The position numbers were made by a program, and so were the translations under genes. Source: Xiphydria camelus (lineage: Eukaryota > Arthropoda > Insecta > Hymenoptera > Xiphydriidae). Taken from it: 64,000 bases of DNA. Location: contig OY783201.1 of the NCBI GenBank assembly GCA_963678675.1, forward strand, positions 2,738,001 through 2,802,000, written 5' to 3'. Within the stretch, counting starts at the first letter, position 1, and the number at the start of each line of letters is the position of its first letter. Shown in pieces: positions 1-11,104 of this stretch. The notes beneath the pieces were generated by a model that did no database searches, was not told where the DNA came from, and saw nothing but the letters and a program-made list of their open reading frames with translations.

Positions 1-170
1 CAGCGCGAAAAAATACATAAGATAGGGTAGTTGAGAGCTCAGTTTCAGAGACTTCAGTTTTTGCGAAAATACTGAGGGTATATAAATACTTAACGTTAGA
101 AGCCAACGAGAAATAGATTCAAAGAACTCTAACATCCAGGGTTTCATCTATAAGTACTTTTAAACATACA
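1..170. repeat. Fragment of the ~302-bp tandem repeat
   Basis: The first bases (CAGCGCGAAAAAATACATAA, then a 'TTTCAGAGA..TTC' segment and a 'TTTTTGCGAAAAT' segment) match the start of the repeat unit seen at about 32533, 32836 and 33138. The unit seems to be cut by the window edge, so more copies may lie upstream. No coding potential seen. Confidence 0.6.
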
Positions 171-635
171 TTGCGTAATCCCTCCCTCTCCCATTAATTA
201 TTTTTAATTTTTTTCTTAATAATTATTAATTTCTCATTCCCCCATTCGCATGTATTCAAAGTCGTTCCAAATCCTTACAAAAGCGACAATAATTGCGCAT
301 CGCGTGCAGCGAGGCTTGACTAGCCTCGCCTACGCACGAGAAAAAAAATTATAGTTCGGTTTCAAGAAAGGAAAAAAAGTTACGAGTCGTCGACGGACGC
401 TTCCGCGGTTTCCCGTTTGCGTGCTCGTCAAGCGGCAATGAAACGCATCCGTTTCTTCTCGTTCTTCTCGCGCGCATCGCCTCTTCCTTGCGTAATGAAA
501 ATGTCAGTTTTCCCGACTACAGGAAATCGCTTCGCCACTCTCCAGCGACGTAATAACTCCCGTATACGTTGATCGTACACGGGAACCATAATAGAAGCTG
601 GCGAATGAAAAAGAAGAGCGACTGAGCGGAGTGTA

Positions 636-870
636 CACTGAGAGAAGAGTTTATTTGTAGTTAATAAATATATACCTATTTTTTTTGAGATTATGGTGAA
701 AGAAATATTTTGTTGGGCCAAATAAATACTTGTTCATTATTAGAATGTCTCTTTCATTCAAATAAAAATAGATTAATAGCTAACGGATATTTGCTTGGCC
801 CAAAAAACTATTTCTTTCGCCAAAATCAAATATACATATATTATAAATAAACTGTTTTCTTATACGGAAA
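636..870. mobile_element. Degenerate family A-like MITE
   Basis: It begins with TA-CACTGAGAGAAGAG, the terminus of family A, at a TA dinucleotide. It contains an internal inverted pair (AAATATTTTGTTGGGCCAAA and its diverged complement near 795-830). The right end is not clearly preserved, so the end coordinate is approximate. Confidence 0.45.
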
Positions 871-907
871 GAAATAAATTGCAGTATTTACAAAGTTTAT
901 GGTAAAT

Positions 908-1046
908 TTCGGGACAAGGCCAATTTATTATTACCATAATTAACATTTTATTAAAAATTACAACGACTCTTGCAACTTCTACAAGTTTTACTGTAATTTT
1001 TACTAAAATTATAGCTTTCATAATAATAAATTGGCCTTGTCCCGAA
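908..1046. mobile_element. Short palindromic MITE
   Basis: CGGGACAAGGCCAATTTATT at 910 is repeated in inverted orientation ending at 1044. The pairing extends for about 25 bp at the tips and then weakly inward. Non-coding. No clear target-site duplication was identified. Confidence 0.6.
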
Positions 1047-1576
1047 AAATGTACTACAATTTTTTTTCCCGTGCAGTGTATTCGGAGCTGTTCGTATTCG
1101 TCGAATGCACCCACTCCCGCGATTCGAGCGACTGTTGAGCATGCAAAGCGCTCTACCACGTGGCGCGGATTGCAGCGCTCTTTCTCATCTGCTCTTTGAG
1201 AACGAAACAATGTTGCGCAGAGTCGGTCGCGCGTTCGTTCGTCTCGCGGGAGACGCGATGCGTATAATGTATCGAGTCAGACTGGTTCCCAACCGGGATC
1301 GTCGCTGGGAAGAGAAGCGAGTAAGAAGCCGTATTAGCGATCGACGATCTTAATTCGAGAATCGCTAACGACTCCGCGACTTGCCTAATTTGGATACTTC
1401 ACGAGAGTATAGACGTTTATATGGATACTCGGGCACGTTAATTAGACCGTGCGACGTAATTAGAACCTGCGACACGAAGACGAGTCGTTCCCTATTCTCG
1501 GTAATGAGTTCATTCGTCGCGAATTTATGGCGATTAGATTTATCGACGCAACTATTCCCTTTTTTTTCATTATACA

Positions 1577-1790
1577 CGCGCGAAAAAAAGCAGCAGTTTT
1601 TACTCCTTCATCCGGTTGCGCTGTGACTCGAGCTCGTTTTCAAAAATTCGTACAAAGGAAACTGTTCTGTGTACACCTTACAACGGATATCAATAAAAAT
1701 GTCTCCTCTCTCTGTACAAATTCTTGAGAACGGGAACGAGTCTCAGCGTGATTGGATGAAGCAGTAAAAATTGCTGGCTTTTTTTCCGCG
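1577..1790. mobile_element. Palindromic MITE with ~75-bp arms
   Basis: The left arm (CGCGAAAAAAAGCAGCAGTT onward) and the right arm, read on the other strand, align over about 75 bp with scattered differences, including the shared core TTTTTACT.CTTCATCC. The right tip abuts the family D element that follows. Non-coding. Confidence 0.65.
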
Positions 1791-2048
1791 CAGAGAGAAA
1801 GAATTAGTTAGATCTACTGATAATAATTACTTGTGGGGTCGTAAGTAATTATTTATTTACATCATTGAAACATTCTTTGTACATCAATTAGATATCCCTT
1901 CCCTACAATCACGTGGAATAGTATGTGATAGCAAGGAAGAATTATCAGATTAACATAAAAAGAGATTAAATTGATGTAAATAAACAATTATCTGCGACCC
2001 TGCAAGTAATTTTTAGTAGATCTCACTAATTCTCTTTTTCTCCGTGCA
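1789..2048. mobile_element. Family D MITE copy 1
   Basis: Ends resemble CACGGAGAAAAAGAATTAG in inverted orientation (GCAGAGAGAAAGAATTAG and CTAATTCTCTTTTTCTCC). The subterminal motif TTACTTG.GGGGTCG and its complement ATTTATTTACATCA/TGATGTAAATAA give a long imperfect foldback. The same family recurs at 14580, 58433 and 60673. Confidence 0.7.
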
Positions 2049-3417
2049 TCTAAACTATCATATCACGCGTCGCATTCACGTGCTTCTTTCGGATAAGGAA
2101 AAATGTCAACACCCCGTGAATTCCAGTGCCACACAGTCATTAAAACACTGCAGGTCGCTGTACCAATTTATCAGCCAATTTGAGCACCGACGCGTTCCGA
2201 CGTAAATGCATCCACGAAGAGATCGCGAGAGAAAAGCGTCGGAGCTATCCTCTCGCGAACGTAACCTCCGGATGCCATTCGCGGAGCGTGACGGGAACGT
2301 CGGTCCCCTGGACCGACTCGTCGGGAGCGAGTTGGAGGCGGCGCGACGAGTGGAGCACGGAACGAGCGAGACGGAGCATCGTCGTGCGCCTCGCCCGCGC
2401 GCGCCACGCTATTTTGTTCGTCTAATTGTACCGCGGTATGCCGACGCATACGTCGTCGCGACGGAGATCTCGCCGCTAGCGCGGTCTGGAACTCATGAAT
2501 GGGGGGGCTACCGTCGTGGAATTAGAGATGTTATTTCAGGGATGCGCTCCAGGCGCTCGCGTGCTCCGTTGGTCCACCTATCGGCGAAAAGTCTGCGCGT
2601 TATAAGTTTATGTCGTTCTTCGCAAATCTCTTTAGAGAGCCAACGCGCGAACGTACACTGTTCCAAATGAAAGGTGTGCCGAAAGTAAACAAGCGAGCCG
2701 TTGATATTTTTGGGCCGTCGAATTGCCGATATCAAAATGTCAACTATCGGTCATTGGTAGTGAGATATTTTTCACCAACAGCACAACACTTAGATATTAC
2801 TGCCAGCTGTCAATCTAACTTTCGGAAACGACTGTAAAGTCGTCTAGTTCGTTTTGGCACACCTCTAGTTTGGGTTAGTGCGCATATGTACCTACATATA
2901 GATATGCGGCGATCACGTATAGAATTCGTGCGTCGCTGGTCGAAATAACACTTGGGGGGCTCGAATTTTGAAATTCAGCAGCGCAGCTCGACGCTTCCAC
3001 AAAGCTTGTAAATGCTAATGCCCCGTACTGTTGCACTCTTCACCCACCCACCGCGAGTCTGACGAGACGAAACGAAACGTGCTTCGGCCCCGGCCTGAGT
3101 CACACTTCATCGGCTATTGGTATTCCGTGTCCGGCGCCGGCGCTACTACGTCTCATTGTGCGGAGCAGCACGCGTGGAGAGAGAGAGAGGGGGTGCACGT
3201 ATAGTACCGTCGTGTCGCGCGTGGTATCGTACTCGAGGATGTCGAGTCAGAAGGAGCCGGACTCGACGTGGCAATGTGCGAATGAGCCGGTGTGTCGTTG
3301 GGAAGGAAAAGGGAGGGAGGAAGGGGTGGTTATCGAGAAGACGACGCGAAACGTGCTCGGCACTCGAATACGCGAAGTCGTCGATTGATCTCTCAAATTT
3401 TGGTCTCTCACCGATTA
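2049..3417. other. GC-rich unique DNA, no supported gene
   Basis: CpG-rich sequence. Several overlapping open frames occur on both strands, as expected from GC-rich DNA. One short frame starting at 3240 (MSSQKEPDSTWQC..) reads like it could be coding but has no convincing splice donor. I support no gene here. Confidence 0.4.
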
Positions 3418-3910
3418 CACTGAGAGAAATAATGGTATTTCTTGAATGAAGAACATATGATTTTGAACATTTTTAAGAATACAGATTCTTGTTCGAAGAA
3501 TAATATAATATTCTTAACTTGAGAATATACCTTCGTTGGGACAAAAAATTGTTCCTGCGCGAAAAAAAAACAATTACTCGAGCTAATTAAATATTTTCTC
3601 ACACGAAGAAAACCATCGCTTGATCCTGGAATTGTAGGTATCATATTTTTGACTGAAGAAAACGTTCTTTTATCACTAGCAATTATTTCTTTTGCGAATC
3701 TTGGTCGAAGAATATATAATATCATATATTGACTTGAGAATACATTCATTGGAACCAGAAATCTTCCTACGCGAGAAAAAACAACTAGGTACTCGAGCTA
3801 ATTAAACATTTTCTCGCGCGAAGAAAACCATCGCTTGATTCTGGAATTGCATCATATTTTTGATTGGAAAACAGTTATTCTTTCGGCACCAGCAATTATT
3901 TCTCTCAGTG
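3418..3910. mobile_element. Family A MITE copy, internally duplicated
   Basis: Flanked by TA on both sides. It starts CACTGAGAGAAATAATGG and ends CAGCAATTATTTCTCTCAGTG. At 493 bp it is about twice the length of the copy at 7299, because the block containing ACTCGAGCTAATTAAA..TTTTCTC..CGAAGAAAACCATCGCTTGA occurs twice (around 3570 and 3790). The TA target suggests a Tc1/mariner-type origin. Non-coding. Confidence 0.75.
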
Positions 3911-5437
3911 TACGGTAACCGACATCTGCGTCGCTTCGTTGCACCGCGAGAATCTCCCGCATTCTGGGCCACGCGACGCGATACCGCCGCTGCAGCCACG
4001 CGTCGGTGTGAAGGACCGGGTAAACACGTCGACGATGTCGCGACGCTGGGCGTTCCGACGCGCCGCGTCGTCACAGCCGTGACACGCGAGTGGGCGTGGA
4101 GCGGCCGAGAATAATTGCGTAATTACCCGAAGTTCTTCGAGAGAACGACGAAAACAAAACGTTCCCCCAACGTCCGTCTCCCGCTCCCGACGATCGCTTT
4201 AGGAAACGACTAAATAATTATTCACTCTCCTCTCCACTGCGTCGCCAATAATGACGATGATGACTGCACGATGACGACAGCGGAGACGATTTAGTTTCTC
4301 TCGGATGTAGCCTTTATCTCCTCGATCCATCTTCTTCCCTCGTCGAGAAACTCCACGCGGACGCGTTGCTCAATCCATTCCCGACGAAAGTGAAATCCTC
4401 CTGCTCACCGGACCTGACCGGTGCGAATAGAAGGTAGACGCGCGTTACGGCGCCGCCCCTCCTCGCGAGATTAAATACGGTTGCCCCGGATCTTCCGCGA
4501 AGACGGGGCAACGCGTGGATCCAAAATAGAGCGAAACCGAGCCTAAATATCCAATTTATCAGGGCGGAGAGGGGGGCGAGATAGACGCGAAGATGGAGAG
4601 AGGTGGAGGCGGCGCGGGGAAAGCGTTTCGGCGTCCCAAAACAAGACGAAGCTGATCTCACGGCAAAACGTATATAGTCCACGCGCCGAGTCGCGGCGGG
4701 GCAAGGAAAACGCTGCTCCGGTTGCGCTGGAATGCACTAAAAATACATATATTCGGCGTGGCGACGCCCCGGTCCGACGGGCTCGCATCGGGTCCTTCCT
4801 CGTTTCCTTTTTTTTTTCGAGTTCCGCTCGTTGGAATCTCGACGTACGTGACTCGCTCCTCGCATCGGACGCACCTGTTTCGTTCACCGATATTCGGGGG
4901 ACGATTCGAGGCACTTTACGGTCGCTCCGCGACGGAGCAAGAAATTAGAGCGTTCTCGTTAGTACAGAAGAGTAATCGTTGTTTCGTAGGCTTCGTTTCG
5001 GAGAACGTGTGGTGAGCGGTTGAAGTTAGAAGGGCGCGAGTGGCACTCGAGTCAATGTCATTCACGTTCTCTTGACTTTTTCCCGCGGATATGTAGGTGC
5101 AGCGTCGCTTGGCAGGTTTTACGAGCGAGATCGATGGAATTCGAGCGAAAAAGATTCGGCAGAAAAAGGCCCGCGAGACTCGCGGTATCTCGCCCACGTG
5201 CTTTCGCGTGGCGACGGAACGAGCGAACTTGGAACGTATAGTATCGTACGCGACATTATTTTCTGCGCAGCATTCGAGTGGGCAGACTTTTATGTCGCGT
5301 CTCGCTAACTGTTTATTATGGGTACCTATACTTTCGAATTGCGAGGGTCGAGATGAAGATCGTGGCTGGATTTTGTTTCCTTTCGGGCGGCCTGTATACA
5401 AATGTAAATGTATCTCTGGCTGGGGTATTCATAGTCA
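3911..5437. other. Unique DNA, no supported gene
   Basis: CpG-rich single-copy sequence with overlapping open frames on both strands. I see no splice-site pair or recognisable protein, and no repeat shared with the rest of the window. Confidence 0.35.
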
Positions 5438-5669
5438 CACGGGAAAAAATTGATTTTGCAGTCTTGGAAAAATTCGGTTTTGCTGGGAACATTTTGGTAC
5501 CACGACGGAAATATTATCTGTGGCGGCAAAAATATTTGCCATCCCAACGAATATTTTTACTGTCATCAGACATGTTTTTTGCTGCCACAGACAATATTTT
5601 CGTCACGATGGAAAGAAACTCTCGGCAAAACCTAGTCTTGTTGATACTGTAAAATCATTTATTCCCGTG
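5438..5669. mobile_element. CACGGGAAAAAATTGATTTTG-type MITE
   Basis: Terminal inverted repeats CACGGGAAAAAATTGATTTT and AAAATCATTTATTCCCGTG. The interior carries a second inverted pair (AATATTATCTGTGGCGGCAA / TTTGCTGCCACAGACAATAT). 232 bp, non-coding, single copy in the window. Confidence 0.65.
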
Positions 5670-6823
5670 CAGCTCTCAGGATAGCGTTCTAGCCAATGAG
5701 ACACCTCCTAAGCCGTCTTGAGATCGTTGAGATCTGACTATGAATTCTTCTTTCGATCATTCTGAATTTTATCAATTATAAATAATGTACGAGTAAAGTG
5801 GACAGGAACAATGCGATCATTGCAAATGAGGATTGGCTCCAGGTGATTGGCCTATTTCTGCTTCCATTTCACCGCCTTTTTTCGTCCTTGACGAACTTTC
5901 GACAACAAACCGCACAGCGGAGGTTCTTAATAACGGGCTACTCGAGCGCGTCGATCATTGGAAAGCTCTCTCGATCGCCGCGTGATCTAACCGCGCAGTC
6001 ATATCCATATACCGCGTAATTTATCGAACAGAAATACAGGGTTTGAAAAAATATCATTTACGGTGAGGTGAGCGGTGACGACATTTACGCAAAGAACGCA
6101 GGAATCGGTGGCAAAGTTTCCCACCGAGACACAGGGGAGGGCCGGGCCTCCGCGTGCCTCGTCGGCGAGGCCCGTTTCGTACGGTACCGCGTTTTTGTTC
6201 CCATCTATCTCGCCGAGCGTGGCTCGCGTTCGCTTAACCCAACCTAACCCTGGTCTAACCTCCTGACAGCACCTTTTTAGAATTCCCGGCATTTCTTCAC
6301 GTCCTCCGCGCACGGCGTCGGACCGGGGCGTCAATCGTCCGTGGACGACGGCGTCGTCTGATCACTGTGCTCGCCGCGGGCCGATGCCGATCGAAAATCG
6401 GTTCGCCGATTTCGAAAAATCGGTTCGCCGATCTCGCGGCGCCGATGCCCGAGTGGGAAAAACGGTTCGATCGGTTGCGTAAATTTTGCGAAATCGAGAA
6501 CCGGCGGCAGCGACGACGACCGACGAACGATCCGCGAGATAGAAATCGGAATCGCGAAGCGGATCGAGCGTTCCATCGATTTGATAATCGAGGCTCTGAT
6601 TCGGAGTGCCGCGCATCGAGTTTCTCCCACCGTCGTACCGCGGTAAGAATCGCGCGTCGGTCGGCCCGTTGTCCAGCCCTCGCGTGCCCCTCAGTTCCTC
6701 GTCAACGTCGGTCTCGGCTGAATGGACTCGCGCGGGAGGAAGATCGTGGGGAAAAAAAGAATTATTCGAGCGGCGAGTGCGCGTGTGTGTCCTCCCGGTC
6801 CGGCGCTTTCCGTCACCGCCGTC
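5670..6823. other. Unique GC-rich DNA upstream of a candidate first exon
   Basis: The 6300-6820 part is strongly CpG-rich and directly precedes the candidate first coding exon at 6824. It is the natural place for a promoter and 5' untranslated region, but no TATA box or other core motif is clear enough to call. Confidence 0.3.
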
Positions 6824-6868
6824 ATGTACCTCGGCGTCTGTAAGAACCTCGATCGTTACTACAGACAG
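6824..6868 (+). CDS. Candidate first coding exon of the coiled-coil/Ser-rich protein gene
   Basis: An ATG at 6824 opens 15 codons, MYLGVCKNLDRYYRQ, ending at a very good donor (ACAGACAG|GTGAGC) in phase 0. The next supported downstream plus-strand exon, at 16064, also begins in phase 0. The joined residues (..DRYYRQ then QCQTLTEENRRLQ..) make a natural continuous amphipathic helix. The intron would be about 9.2 kb and would contain several MITEs. The link to 16064 is inferred from phase, strand and helix continuity only; a chance donor or a first exon of a different transcript is possible. Confidence 0.5.
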
Positions 6869-7298
6869 GTGAGCGCGCCGGCGAAACTTCTTTTAACCGC
6901 CGGAGAGATTCGTTACAAAACCCATTAGGATCGTGGGAAAAATTCGCGGAAATCCGTGGACGAATTCGATCGCATCTCCCGTTCACCGACTGCAGCTATC
7001 GGCGAACGCGTTTCCACCGTACGACGAGTAGAGCGAAAATTCGAGTGAAAGTATAAAGGCGCAAGGTTTTCGCGTGGGTGTTGTAACGAACCTCCTTCGC
7101 CGCTTCCTTTTTTCTTGCTCCATACGTGGGTCCCACGGAATGCGTTGGTGCAGGAGATCGATCCAAGACGATCTCCGGGATCCTTTCTGAGGGGACTCGA
7201 ATTTTCGAAATTTCACCACCACGCGAAACTCAAAAGTCCCGCGTAACGTCATCGAACGCCGCAACGAAACTACTCATAGCTGCCGCGCGGAAAAGTTA

Positions 7299-7566
7299 CA
7301 CTGAGAGAAATAATTGCTGGTGTCAAACAAATGTTTTTTCAATCAAAAATATATGATTTTAACAATTTTTAAGAATACAAATTCTTGATCAAAGAATATA
7401 TATTCTTCTTCATTCAAAAGTACCACTGTAACAAAAAAAAACAATTACTCGAGCCCGTCAAATATTTTCTTGTGCGAAGAAAATCATGACTTGATTGTGA
7501 AATTATATCATGTTTTTGATCGAGGAAAATATTTTTTGTTGTCACCAGAAATTATTTCTCTCAGTG
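7299..7566. mobile_element. Family A MITE copy, near-complete
   Basis: TA-flanked on both sides. Ends are CACTGAGAGAAATAATTGCT and AAATTATTTCTCTCAGTG. At 268 bp this looks like the typical unit length of the family. Non-coding. Confidence 0.8.
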
Positions 7567-8057
7567 TACACGCATATACAAACCGCGTTCCACGTCGAGC
7601 TTCTTGGATGGTTAGGAGCTAGGCTCTGCGTATCTAACGAAATTATAATGTCGGCCCGTCTCTCTCGAAGACGTACTCCGCGGCGACGGCACGTTCCACG
7701 TTCGTCCAGGAAAGTGTGAAATTGGCTTCCCTTTTCACTCTCGACGCAATAAATCCTCGTTACGAGGGGGTTTCCCTTTTGCGAGCGGATACATCAGTCC
7801 GATGTAACTATCGTCGTGGCGGGTCGTTATTCCCCTCGTTGAGCCGGACTCGACGATCGCTGCGTCCATCGGGTGTCAATTAGGAGTTGCGAAAATCGGG
7901 CCAATTATCAATTACGAAAAGCAACTATCCGTATCAAACGGCAATTTTTCCAATTAAATTAGCAATTAGGGAACGACGATCATTACCATTCCATCGCCCG
8001 GGAATTTCCACGAATCCTTCAAACGTAGGATCTGTAAATCTGGTCGATCTCAATCAT

Positions 8058-8270
8058 GCGCACGAAGTTCGGAACGTTCATTTGAACGAAAAATGTCGAC
8101 TTTAAGAAATCGCGGTCAGTGTTGAGTCAATCGATCACTAGATCTATAGAGGAATTTTTGCAAACTGGGCGACCGTCAGAAATAAAATAATCGATAAACG
8201 AAACAGTGGCCATAGTCTTTCAAAGTCGACATTTTTCGTTCGGATGAACGTACTTCAACTTCGGGCACAC
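8058..8270. mobile_element. Family F MITE copy 1
   Basis: About 40-bp inverted ends containing GAACGAAAAATGTCGACTTT and AAAGTCGACATTTTTCGTTC. The interior AGTGTTGAGT..ATTTTTGCAAACTGGGC..GTGGC.ATAGTCTTT is shared with the interrupted copy at 30897-31409. Non-coding. Confidence 0.75.
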
Positions 8271-10639
8271 GGTAAATCAACTTCGACGATATTTATCGAT
8301 CGAAATCGTTGCTCGATACCGCCGAGAAGAGCCGATATCCAAAGTCGATCTCGCACCGGTAACGAGAAACCGATGATCGATGACGCGCAGAGTCACTGAC
8401 GAATGACTCCTCCGCCCGCTCCTTCGTTCATTATTCGCAATCGGACCGAGCCGCCGCCGAGGCGATTCGGTATTAAACGCTTCGCCGATCGAGAACGAGA
8501 TTTCCCCGAAGGGCGCAGGGGAATAACGATCGGGGTCAGTGATCGTCGGTACCGATCCCGCGGGCACCTCCTCCTCGATCCCTTCGACGCCGCGCCGCGA
8601 AGCCGTCGTTCGCGCGAACGCCAGCCGATTTTTCCACTCGAGTAAACTCCGACGAGAGAACTCGCGCGGCTTCTGTTTACTCGAGAAACGCGCGCGCGCA
8701 GCCGGCTCGTTTCTTTCGCGGTCGGTCGAGCCGCGGGTGCGAGCGCGGCCACGGCCTTTCGTTCTTCGCGGAAACCTCGACTTTTTGCCGGGGAATACAA
8801 CCAGCCCGGCGACGGAGGAACGCGACTCCTGAAGCATCCGCGGTGCCGAGAAGAGGAGGGCCGTGCCGCGCGTCTACGGGTTACCCTACTTCTCGGATCG
8901 CGTGCAAGAAAACGAAGAAAGCGCGCGCGTGCACCTCGTTCTTTCTCCCACTCGCTTTTTAGAGCCGACAGAAAATCGCCGGAGAACTGTCGCGCTCGAC
9001 GTACAACAGAGGGGAGATCGATAACCGCGCTCGCCTCGGCGGAGCGATCGCCGATTGGAAAACCGGCGGACGACGAGGGGTCGCGATCCGTTGGGACTCG
9101 TTGCGTCATCGAGAAATCACGACGGCGCGTCATAATTCTCCGTAGATAACGGAGAGCGAGAGCCTCGACGTGGGAGAGGGGTTCGCGGGAATAGCGCGCA
9201 GTCACGAACCTACCGAGAGGATTGGATACCTGATAAATCCCGAGACAATGGAACGACGCAGTCGCGGTGGTCGAGTCGACGACTACGCGAGTCCCGGGCG
9301 ACGCGCGCGCGGCACGCTTCACCCGACGCTGACTCGGTTGTCGTAATGACGCCACCGATGGGATAGCGCAAATTGCTGGGAGCGCGCGAGGCTCGACGCG
9401 GCTGGAACAACTTCGCGAGATGAAATCTGCGAAGGATCGAATCGCTCGTACCTCGAGTTTGGGTCGTGTGCCGAAAGAAAAAGGAGATACGTCTATTGAG
9501 TAGACTCTGAGACGGGTGTCTCCTGAGAGCGCGCAAAGAGAAAGGCGAAAATAACGAAGAGTAACGATAATATGACGAATAATATGATGACGAACGGTAA
9601 AAATAAGTGAAATTTAGTAAAAGAAAATGTGGTAAAGGTAAAAATAGCTTGAAGTAAGAGTAAAAATAAAGTAAGGCAGAGGTGATTCGTAGTAAGGCGG
9701 AAGGCGAAGATAACGAAAAGTAACGATGACATGACGAATAATATGATGAACAGTCAAAATAAGTCGAGGCAAGTAAGGGTAAATATGTAGAAATTTAATG
9801 AGTAAATATAATAAGTTAAAATAAAAGAAAATAGTAAAAGTAAATATAAGTTGAAGTAGAGCAGAGGCGATTCGAACTAAGAGCTCTGTGGCGCCGATCC
9901 TTCGGTGAGGCGAGATTGTGAAAAATTCCAGGAAAGGAAGCGAGCTAGACTGCTCAAACTGGCGCGGGCTCATCGCACTGGGCCCGTACTGTGTCGGCGG
10001 CGTGTCGATGTCGCCGGAAAGGCGAAAACGATGCGCCCGTCCGTAACCGAGGCACCAATCCGAACGCGTGCCGAAAAAAAATAGTGCGCTCCCGCGGCAC
10101 CGCGATGGAATTGCCAATACCGTTTTGGGATCGTTACGGTTCTTTCGGGGGAACACAATTACTCACCTGTATACGCGCGCCTAACGCGCAGACGATGCAA
10201 ACGGTCGGACGACCGGCGGACGCGCTGGGGGGGTTCGGCTGATGTTGCAGCAGGATGGAGGGCAGGTGATATTGGAACGAAACAATAGCGAGGAAGTGTT
10301 CGGTTATGGGAGAATTCGGTCTGTTACGCGCGATACTGTTGTCCCGCGCGCGTATAACGCGTGTATACGATTCGCGTTGCGGATTTCGTCGTGTATGTAG
10401 GCGATCGAGTTTTCGGGACCTTTTTTGCGCGGAAATTAGTTCGGTTTTTAAATGGATTTTTATTTCGCGACTTCCGCGAGGTAGGGAAGAGGACGGCGGG
10501 AGAAATGGAAAAGGGAAAAGCCAATCGAGGACTCGCCACGTTGTTCACCGGCGCCTTATCGGTCGGGACAATTGGAATCGCGATTTCCGACTAGCGTAAT
10601 ATCACCTGGCAAGTCAGCCGGTGAAGCCGAAGCTAGCTC
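8271..10639. other. Intronic or intergenic GC-rich DNA
   Basis: The long open frame on the minus strand (about 9355 to 8393) is Arg/Ser-rich with no recognisable domain and overlaps open frames on the other strand, so I read it as compositional. From 9530 to 9870 the sequence becomes A/G-rich on the plus strand, with loosely repeated AAGTAA/GTAAAAATAA motifs (purine-rich low complexity). A perfect minus-strand donor sits at 10167/10166 (see findings). Confidence 0.35.
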
Positions 10640-10746
10640 TAACCGAATATTTAGTTATTCTCATGAAAAAGTAGTTGGTGTACCAAATAAATGGAGGATC
10701 CATATTCTGCTAAACAGTTGAATTGACCAAATTATTTTGCTCAGTG
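10640..10746. mobile_element. Truncated family B MITE
   Basis: Contains the family B core (GAATATTTAGTTATTCTCAT.., GGAGGATCCATATT) and the right end TGCTCAGTG followed by TA. The left end is missing. It lies just upstream of a fuller copy in the same orientation. Confidence 0.5.
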
Positions 10747-10757
10747 TATTGATTCTA

Positions 10758-10945
10758 GACTGAGAAAGATAACTAATTTATATAATAATTAATAAGGAAT
10801 ATTGGTCAGTTGAACCAAATATTTAGTTATTCCAACCAAAAAATGGTCAATCCGATCAAACAGGTGGAGGATCCATATTTAATCAAACGGTTTGGTCATC
10901 GTCTCCAGGATTTTGGTCAGATTGACCAAGTTACTTTTCTCAGTG
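10758..10945. mobile_element. Family B MITE copy
   Basis: TA-flanked. Ends are (G)ACTGAGAAAGATAACT and TTACTTTTCTCAGTG. The interior carries TGGTCA/TGACCA-type motifs and GGAGGATCCATATTTAA.CAAAC, shared with copies at 47793, 54723 and 59764. Non-coding. Confidence 0.7.
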
Positions 10946-11104
10946 TACAAAATGACTCTATTTAATTCCTCCATTGCCTCAACCTATTTAAAGTTCTTTT
11001 ATCGCTTCTTCTGGCGAAGCAGCGTGTTGATTTGTGTCCAAATTAATTCCTCGTCCCTCTGCACCGTTATCACGACAAATGCTCGAGCGAATCCTTTAAC
11101 GTTA

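Noticed and set aside
3240..3380. Possible first exon MSSQKEPDSTWQC..
   Set aside because: Plausible start of a protein, but the GT sites after it are poor donors and the region is purine/CpG biased.
8393..9355. The longest minus-strand open frame in the 8-9 kb region (about 320 codons)
   Set aside because: Arg/Ser/Ala-rich translation with no domain, overlapping open frames on the other strand, and no splice or promoter evidence. Long chance frames are expected where CpG is high and stop codons rare.
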